Shown: positions 56,930-64,000 of the stretch, piece after piece
How positions within the stretch are numbered: position 1 is the stretch's first letter
How the letters are laid out: every line of letters starts with the position of its first letter
Assembly (NCBI GenBank): GCA_020002185.1
Contig: CM034533.1
Coordinates: 47,362,719-47,426,718, forward strand
Length of the DNA stretch: 64,000 bases
Direction: 5' to 3'
DNA from: Paraescarpia echinospica
Lineage: Eukaryota; Annelida; Polychaeta; Sabellida; Siboglinidae
The notes under the pieces: model-generated
What the model saw: the letters and a program-made list of their open reading frames with translations, nothing else
Database searches by the model: none
Told to the model about the DNA's origin: nothing
Position numbers and translations under genes: made by a program

Positions 56930-57305
56930 TAATAATTAATCAAGTAGCTATCCACGGAAATTTGAGTATACTTATTTAGTAGTCGAAACCTTTCATAAAA
57001 CAACGGAGCCGAAACGACGAATATTCGCCCGTACTTGTCGCGTCGACAACAATATCACTTTGACGACGATGCAATTTCAGCGAATTTGTTTCCGAAACGC
57101 CGCCCGTGCGACCGAATTGTCCTGCCAAAGTCACCACCTTTTGCCGCCTAGCCGAAGCAATAAGACATCCGAAGCTTCCTAAGTGCAAAAACGAATGTAT
57201 TAGGAAGTATGTAGGTATGTATTAGAAATAGCGCGAATAGTAGATTGTATTCGTTTTTCGTACTTCAAATGTGAAAACGTTCGTTTGCAAATTTCAAAAC
57301 GAAAA
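56930..57305 (-). repeat. Inverted-pair repeat, right copy
   Basis: This is the inverted partner of 49905-50378. On the inner side it continues through tcaaatttccgtggatagct, acttgattaattattatg and ttaacatatg. In the left copy that junction is occupied by the foldback element. Confidence 0.75.
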
Positions 57306-58260
57306 AGGAAAATACGGTATATACACGGATCATTTTTGTATGTAGGTTTAGTACAATAATTTAGTATAATAATTAGAGACAACATTATTTTATTCTTGCC
57401 GAATAATTTCGAAATATTATAAAAATTGGAATCTTCTCGTAAATGTGCCATAGGATTAGGTACGCATTTCTTTGTTGATGTTGTCGACTTTTCCTTGCTC
57501 TCTCGAAAAGCATGTGACACAAGAATGTTTTTGTCCGTTTATGCAAATGTACGTTTTTGTATTAAATCGACTGCAAATATTATTTAAAATATTCAAACAC
57601 TACATATTTTGATGCAAAACGTATTCGTGAGGCGTTAAACCATTTGAGGAAGTAGCTTCAATTTGTTGACTCTTCCCAGGAGCTTAAATTGTTATTAATA
57701 TTTTATTTTGTTTACTATTTTATTATAAACTAAATACACTGTATTTAAGTAAGACCTGTCGGGTTATATTTGTTTTATGTTTACATTATATTTTTTTTAT
57801 TTATGTAAAAGCATAACTAACATGATTATGCTCCACTATGAACATGTATAATGACTTTAATGTATAAATATTCAAAAATACACGCTTCATCACACGATAT
57901 TCAAAGGGAACAATTAAAGGGAGCGCTAGAACAGATACGCACCTTGTGCTAAGAAGTAACCTGTTTTTTATATCCGGTTTTGGTGTTGGACACCTAGATT
58001 AGATTCTGTTAAGTGGTTGTCCGCATGCCCCCGTTTATTTTAGGCTAAATTCAATCCCATTAAGCTTCTATCACAATATTAAGAAGTACGAACAAATATG
58101 TTTGTATGCAAAATAAACAGATGTGTAACCGTATACGTACAGTAAGCGTTATCAGCCATGGACACATACGTTGATCATGAAAGGTATCCAGTGTTGCCAA
58201 TGGTAACAGTCTTTATAAAGACTAAGTTAGTTAAGTTATTAAATAATTTCTGATCGGGAT
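57306..58260. other. No gene recognised; AT-rich flank of LINE copy B
   Basis: This is AT-rich sequence without convincing frames. The last about 55 bases (from aacagtctttataaagacta at 58206) may be the LINE leader, since a similar motif precedes copy A. Confidence 0.5.
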
Positions 58261-59466
58261 ATGGCGCCTTGCAAGCGGCAAGTCAAGGCAAAGCGACACT
58301 TGGTGTGCGATCACTGCCACAGCTGGGTAGATTTTGCATTGTCCGGCTGTGGGAAGTCATGGGCAGAAACCATGGAGGAAGGATTCACCTTTCAGTGCAT
58401 TGGGTGTTGGAAGGTGGAGTGTCTGCAGAAGGAGATAGTTAGGTTGACAGATATTGTGAAGGGAATGGAGATGGGAATTAGCAAGGAGGCAGGTCGAATG
58501 GAGAGAGACGACAGGGAGAGAGGTGAGAATACTGCAAGACTGAAGGAGAATAGCAGTGGCAAGAAAACTGAGGAAAGGAGATTGAGAGGAGGGAAGGTGA
58601 TTGGAGGAGAAGAAATTGGAAAATCGACAACAGAAAACGTGACAAGCGTGAAGGTGACAGGGAAGAAAGTGACCGTAGAGAAGGAGGGAGGGAAGATGGG
58701 AAGGGAGAGGAGAGAGGAAAACGAGATGGGACGAACGAAGAAGGGACGAAAGGAAGTGAGAGAAAATGTGATAGAAGAGAAGTCGATAAAAGGGAAGGTG
58801 ACAAGAGAAAAAGCGACAGGAAAGAATGGATCGGAAGAGAATGTGACAGGAGAGAAGACGACAGGGGGGAAAGACAACAAGCAGACAGATGCAAACCGAA
58901 GAAGGAGCTATTCTAAGGCAGTGATAGAGGGGGCAATGAGGAAAGAGAGGGTGTTTATGGGCGACTCCATTATGAGAAAGACGGACAAGGCACTGAGCGA
59001 GGGGAAGGACATCGTTGTTTGTTTACCGGGGGCTAGGATTGAACATGTAACTGACAGGGTAGAGAAGGTATTGGGACATGGCAAGGGGGGGTCTATACTG
59101 GTACATGTAGGAACAAATAATGCAGACAGGGAGGGAACAACTGCGATAGTACAGAAGTATAGACAGTTAGTGAGGAAGCTACAGAAGACGAGAGTTGAAC
59201 AGGTTATTCTGTCAGGAATTTTGCCAGTAATGGGAGGAAGGGGGGCAACGTATAGAAACTGTAAGAGGATGGCGATCAACGTACTAGTTGAGCAGATGTG
59301 TGACGAAGAGGGGGTGGGATTCACAGATTTATGGGGATACTTTGTTGGGAGGGAAGATATGTACATGAGAGATGGCCTCCATCTTAGTGGAAAGGGGGCA
59401 GCAGTTTTCTCAGAGAACCTGCTGCGATCTGTTGACAGTGGGACAGGTTGTATCTATTTAAACTAG
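58261..59466 (+). CDS. LINE ORF1 protein: Cys/His finger plus SGNH esterase
   Basis: An intact 401-codon frame begins ATGGCGCCTTGC. Residues 16-49 hold paired CxxC motifs (C16/C19 and C46/C49, with C30 and H20 nearby), a PHD-like finger typical of CR1-type ORF1. Residues 75-225 are a low-complexity, highly charged linker, purine-rich in DNA. Residues 230-390 are an SGNH/GDSL-type esterase: GDS with Ser236, GTNN at 284-287, and DGLHL with Asp371 and His374 as the rest of the triad. ORF1 proteins bind element RNA and act as chaperones; the role of the esterase is less clear. ORF2 begins close downstream. The copy has no premature stop. Confidence 0.92.
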   Translation: MAPCKRQVKAKRHLVCDHCHSWVDFALSGCGKSWAETMEEGFTFQCIGCWKVECLQKEIVRLTDIVKGMEMGISKEAGRMERDDRERGENTARLKENSSGKKTEERRLRGGKVIGGEEIGKSTTENVTSVKVTGKKVTVEKEGGKMGRERREENEMGRTKKGRKEVRENVIEEKSIKGKVTREKATGKNGSEENVTGEKTTGGKDNKQTDANRRRSYSKAVIEGAMRKERVFMGDSIMRKTDKALSEGKDIVVCLPGARIEHVTDRVEKVLGHGKGGSILVHVGTNNADREGTTAIVQKYRQLVRKLQKTRVEQVILSGILPVMGGRGATYRNCKRMAINVLVEQMCDEEGVGFTDLWGYFVGREDMYMRDGLHLSGKGAAVFSENLLRSVDSGTGCIYLN

Positions 59467-59544
59467 ATTCGCAGGGGGGACTCACAGAAAAGCCTGAAAA
59501 TGGAGGCATAGATAAAGACAGCACAAATAAATCAGCAAATAACA

Positions 59545-62342
59545 GTGTGGAAAACTCTTCCTGAAGCTGGATATAAATGTGTTTGTTTAAATGCAAGGAG
59601 TATAGTAAACAAAAGAAATGAACTAAACATTATGGTAGAAGATATTGACCCTCATATAATAGGTATAACCGAATCCTGGACCACCACCGATATATCAGAT
59701 GCTGAATTGGGACTGACAGGATATGTAATGTTTAGAAAAGATAGAATAGGAAGAAAGGGAGGTGGAGTTATTTTATATATTAAAGAATCTATTCAGGCTT
59801 ATGAAATAAAATTAGAAAGAGAAGCAGATTGCGAAGAAGCTGTTTGGTGTAACATAGTTACAGGAAACTCAACGTTAACAGTTGGGTTAGTTTATCGAAG
59901 TCCAAACATAAGCATAGAAGAGAATGAAAAAATACAAAACGCTATAAGGGAAGTAAGCAAACGGAACTGTATTATTATGGGGGACTTTAACCATGGGCAT
60001 ATACAATGGAAATCTCTACAGAGTATGGGGAGTGAGGACCACAAGTTTTTAGTTTTAGTACAAGATAGTTTCCTTTCTCAACATGTGCTAGAACCAACCA
60101 GGGGAGAGAATGTGTTAGACATAGTTTTGTCCTCACAGAATGAATTAGTTGACAATGTCAAGATATGTGAGCCACTGGGGAGTAGTGATCACAACCAGAT
60201 ACATTTTATCATCAAAGTAAAATCAGAAAGGAATAGTAAAAAGCAGTATAGGAGAAATTTCCACAAAGGAAGGTATAAGGACATGAGGAAATATTTAGCA
60301 AAGATAGACTGGAATAACACACTGAAAAATAAGACGGCAACAGAATGCTGGAATGTATTAAAGAGTGAAATTAAGTGCATAGTCGATAAATTTGTACCCT
60401 TCAAAAACAAGGAAAACGGTCCAAAAAGAAACACTTATCGAAAGAAGCCATTAGAAAAATTAAGTACAAACAAATGATGTGGAAGTCATACAGATGTACT
60501 GGAAATGATGAAGACTACAACAGTTATAAAGAAGCACTTAACCAAGCTACAGCTGAAATTAGAAATTCAAAGAGAAGCTATGAACAACAATTAGCTAGTA
60601 ATATAAAACATGACAGCAAGAGTTTTTATGCGTATGTTCGAAGCAAACAGAAAGTTCAAGATAAAGTCGGTCCTCTAGAAGATAGTGCTGGAAATATAAT
60701 ATCAGAGGGATTCTTAATGGCAGAAGACCTGAATGAGTACTTTAGTTCAGTGTTTACCAGGGAAGATATTAGTTCACTGCCAGTACCAGAGGCTAAGTTC
60801 AAGGGGGCAGATTCAGACTATTTAGGACAATTAATTGTAACCCCGGAAATGGTAGGTAAGAAAATAAGGGCTATGAAGGATAATAAATCACCTGGAGTGG
60901 ATGGTATTCCACCCAAACTACTATTGGAAATTGTAGAACAAATTAGCATACCGCTTGCAACAGTTTTCAATTTGTCATTAGAAGAGGGAGTGGTTCCTTT
61001 AGAATGGAAAGAAGCAAACATTATACCGTTATTCAAAAAAGGTTCGAGAAACAAGTCAGAGAACTATAGACCAGTGAGTTTAACATCAGTGATTTGTAAA
61101 TTGTTAGAAAGACTAATTAAAGATCACATGGTGGATTTTCTTGTTAAACAAAACTTGATAAACCCATCTCAACATGGTTTTTTTAAAGCGAGGTCATGCT
61201 TAACAAATATGTTATGTTTTTGGAAGACATCACTAAGTGGGTAGATGAGGGATCACCAGTAGATATCGTCTACTTAGATTTTCAAAAAGCTTTCGACAAA
61301 GTACCACATCAAAGATTACTGCTTAAACTAAAGGCCCATGGCATAGGAAATGGTATAATAAACTGGATAGAACAATGGTTGATTGACAGAAGACAACGTG
61401 TAGTAGTTGATGGGGAGGCTTCAAACTGGAAATCAGTATTGAGTGGGGTACCACAGGGATCAGTATTAGGTCCTATATTATTCTTAATATATATCAACGA
61501 TTTGGATGATGAAATAACAAGCAAGGTGTTGAAATTTGCGGATGATACAAAAGTGTTTAGAAGGATTAAAAGTGATGGAGATAGACAGCATTTACAAGAT
61601 GATCTTGACAGGTTGATCAAATGGTCTGAAAAGTGGCAAATGCTGTTCAATTTTGGGAAATGTAAATGCCTCCACACAGGACATGGGAACGAAGAAGTAG
61701 AATATACAATGGGGGGTACTGTACTAAGTACTACTGTAAAAGAAAAGGACTTAGGGTTAACCATTAGTGCTGATATGAAGGTTTCAGAGCAGTGCGGAAT
61801 TGCAGCTTCAAAGGGAAATCAAATCCTTGGATTAATTAGGCGAAACATAACGTATAAGGAAAAAGAGCTAATAATACCGCTGTACAAAACAATAGTTAGG
61901 CCTCATTTAGAATATTGTATTCAAGCGTGGAGGCCATATCGCAGGAAGGACATAGATATGCTAGAAAGAGTGCAGAGGAGAGCAACTAAAATGATACCAA
62001 AACTGAGGGATCTTAGTTACGAAATACGCCTAAAAATGCGGTTTAACAACACTAGAGACCAGGAGATTGAGAGGAGATCAGATAGAAGTGTTTAAAATAT
62101 TGAAGGGTTATGAAAATATTGATAGAAATATTTTTTTCTCAGTTAAGAAAGATAGAAGGACTAGAGGACATGAACTTACATTGGCAAAGGAGCAGAGTAG
62201 ATTGGATATAAGAAAGTTTTCATTTTCACAAAGGACTGTAAATGAATGGAACAGATTACCTGCTGATTGTGTGGGTGCTAGTAGCGTGAATATGTTTAAA
62301 AATAAAATCGACACATACCTCAGACGGGCGGGATACACATAG
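59545..62342 (+). pseudogene. LINE ORF2 (endonuclease plus reverse transcriptase), copy B, frameshifted
   Basis: Endonuclease occupies 59570-60230: CLNARSIVNKRN, GITESW, RKGGGVILYI, GLVYRSPN, IIMGDFNHGHIQW and SSDHNQIHF. RT follows with SPGVDGIPPKLL, NIIPLFKKG, NYRPVSLTSV, VYLDFQKAFDKVPHQRLL (motif A), SGVPQGSVLGPILF (B) and KFADDTKVF (C). The C-terminal region HLEYCIQAWRPYRRKD runs on to 62342. Breaks are one A lost near 60403 (cttcaaaaac against aaaaaa in copy A), one T lost near 61219, and two bases lost near 62034. Another change near 59555 moves the ORF2 start. All catalytic residues remain visible across the frames. Confidence 0.9.
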
Positions 62343-62364
62343 ATAAAAGGGTCGGACTCTCGAT

Positions 62365-62440
62365 AAGCCAAAGGGCTTCCTTGTCCACCTGCCACCTAGA
62401 GTTAATTCTCTGGGTGGCAATCTTGTTAAATCTTGTTACG
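62365..62440 (+). promoter_or_regulatory. LINE 3'-end double hairpin and terminal repeat, copy B
   Basis: Hairpin 1 is at 62365-62378 (AAGCC-aaag-GGCTT). Hairpin 2 pairs 62390-62401 with 62408-62419 around TTAATT (TGCCACCTAGAG / CTCTGGGTGGCA). Compared with copy A the sixth base pair is C-G instead of T-A, a two-sided change that keeps the stem. Confidence 0.8.
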
Positions 62441-62837
62441 AATTTTTTGAAGCCCAGACCCAAAACCAAAACATTGGCGTCGGAACACTGTGAATATTGG
62501 GGGTTGAAGCTCTCGAAAATCTCGATTTGGACCCCTACCTCCCGCGATACTCGCCAAAACACTCACATTGAGGCTCTCAGTTTAAAGCACTTGAAATAGT
62601 CCCAAGGATTAGCTACTATGCTACATAAGTACTTAACTTTATCATTTACTGGTCTGACATGTGGAAAGAAATAACCTGATTTTTTCTTTCAAGTGATGAA
62701 CATCACAATTTCTAGTAAAATGGTAAACATATTGTTTGGAAGTATGTGTTCGTTAAATGTGTATATAACTGAGTGAAAATGTTTATATAAGTTCACACAG
62801 CTGTATTTAAGATGAGTACCTGGCTGCAGGCAGTGGT
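62441..62837. other. No gene recognised
   Basis: This is AT-rich spacer between LINE copy B and the GC-rich minisatellite. Confidence 0.5.
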
Positions 62838-63072
62838 GGTTATTAAAGCCCTGCGCGGGCTGGAAATCTGAGCCCGCACCCGCCCCGCAACTATGTAATT
62901 TGACCTGCAGCCCGCCCCGCATATTACAACTCAGCCCGCAGCCCGACCCGCCCCGCATATTTTGCCACATCCTGGCCCGCAGCCCGCCCCACCCCGCAGT
63001 AACTTGGCCCGCAACCCGCCCCGCCCCGCAATAATTAGTCAAAAGTCAGCCCGCACCCGCCCCGCAGCCCAC
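62838..63072. repeat. GC-rich minisatellite (GCCCGCACCCGCCCCGCA type)
   Basis: About ten imperfect copies of gcccgcMcccgccccgca, spaced by short AT-rich stretches, lie in otherwise AT-rich DNA. The stretch opens with an agccc-tgcgc-gggct hairpin at about 62844. The minus strand carries many GGG and GGGG runs. Open frames across it have no domain. Confidence 0.85.
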
Positions 63073-64000
63073 AACAGATGACATGGAATCATTAAAAATA
63101 TATCCTCTTTATTAATCGTTGTTGTTTACAATATTAACAAATGCACGGTGCTGGGTGACAACCAAGTCGTACTTGGAATTCTATCTTTAAGAAAAATAGA
63201 ACCCTTGTCAATATAATGTAAATGCCTGAAAATGATAAGCAGACCTGGGGCAAAGTAAAGGTACGAGAACAAATGTTAACGTATTTTAAAATTATTAATT
63301 AATCTAATTGATATAACTCAGCACAAGTGAATATGCAATGGCAGTTGATCATTTTTTATGAGGAACAATGAAATTCACACCGTTCGCATTAATTTCAGTG
63401 GCATCCTATGATCTTATAATCTATTTGCCATTGTACTGCATGAACACGAGTTGTTCAAAGGTTGAGTCTGGTGCACAAAGGCAGTGTTGCAATTTGCAAT
63501 CTGCTGATATTAAAATTAGTTAGCAATTTATATGTTCTGATCGTAGACTACTGATTGTTGAGAGGGTTTTCACATGTCCATATAGCAGGTTCAAAATCCC
63601 CTCTGGACCAGGCTACTGGCACCGGAGTATACTAGTGTAGAAGGCAGTTTGACTTGAGCCATCTTACTTCTACAGAGGAAGACTGACAGTTCTTGTTCTT
63701 AGCAGTTAGGCATTGTCAGCCAGTGCCAAGTGGCATGGTCTCCAGTCTCCACACATCAAAGGCATTTCGTGTCTAATTGGTGGGGTAACTGCTCTTTATT
63801 GACATCCTGGTGGCTTAATTACACAAACAGATTGATGGCCTGAACTGATACTTCCTCCTGGAAGAAGCCACTAATCACACCTGACTGAAGCTGGCAAGGC
63901 AGGCCAGCACATGTTATCATAACACTGTTTAAACACAAACAAAAGGGCAATCTGGTAATCCCCAATTAATTAGCTCAAAGAATGTCCCACCTTTGAGTAA
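63073..64000. other. No gene recognised
   Basis: Sequence composition is more balanced from about 63540 onward, but I see no domain, exon pair or repeat structure that can be supported. Confidence 0.5.

Larger units (their letters stand above)
58261..62440 (+). mobile_element. CR1-like LINE, copy B (full length, ORF1 intact, ORF2 frameshifted)
   Basis: The order ORF1, ORF2, hairpins and terminal aatcttgtta repeat matches copy A. No large deletion is seen: RT motifs A, B and C are all present. Apart from an insertion near 59555 at the start of ORF2, three small indels break the ORF2 frame, two of them single-base losses in A and T runs. It is therefore the better template for the family's protein map and the younger-looking copy. 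Confidence 0.92.

Overview
The window looks like nuclear DNA of an animal, most likely a marine invertebrate. The reasons are a multi-exon ion-channel gene with GT-AG introns, several families of APE-type non-LTR retrotransposons, pogo/Tigger relics, long (GT)n and (TA)n microsatellites and a large satellite block. The species cannot be named from the sequence. There is no sign of bacterial operons, and no CRISPR array or rRNA/tRNA gene was recognised.

Layout. 1-14880 is one satellite block built from a 29-bp unit organised into higher-order repeats (steps of 540, 1457, 1659 and 2342 bp). 14918-16914 is a decayed CR1/L2-like LINE fragment on the minus strand. 19724-23990 (copy A) and 58261-62440 (copy B) are two nearly complete copies, both on the plus strand, of one CR1-like LINE. 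Its ORF1 carries a Cys/His finger plus an SGNH esterase, and its ORF2 carries an endonuclease plus reverse transcriptase. Both ORF2 copies are broken. 24420-28580 is a graveyard of LINE pieces and a Tigger derivative.

The one clear host gene is on the minus strand from 48346 down to 30487: a DEG/ENaC (ASIC/FaNaC/degenerin superfamily) channel. I could chain nine exons with every splice site and phase agreeing, from TM1 through the cysteine-rich ectodomain to TM2 with its GAS filter. The exon(s) for the cytosolic N-terminus were not found. Exon 7 (32611-34183) is extraordinary: it codes for about 490 residues lying between the Cys-rich CxCPPxC turn and the last ectodomain strand, where ASIC1 has about 40. 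This large, soluble-looking, sequon-bearing insertion is the best candidate in the window for something undescribed. The channel's introns hold foldback elements, TIR elements, a Tigger transposase tail and a (GT)54 tract.

48900-57310 is a nest of mobile DNA: a pogo-type MITE, a foldback element with a 72-bp tandem core, a diverged zinc-finger LINE, and a two-exon Myb/SANT-like gene with an in-frame stop. These are bracketed by an inverted pair of about 400-bp repeats. 62838-63072 is a GC-skewed minisatellite able to form G-rich structures on the minus strand. The rest is AT-rich intergenic or intronic DNA in which I see no gene.
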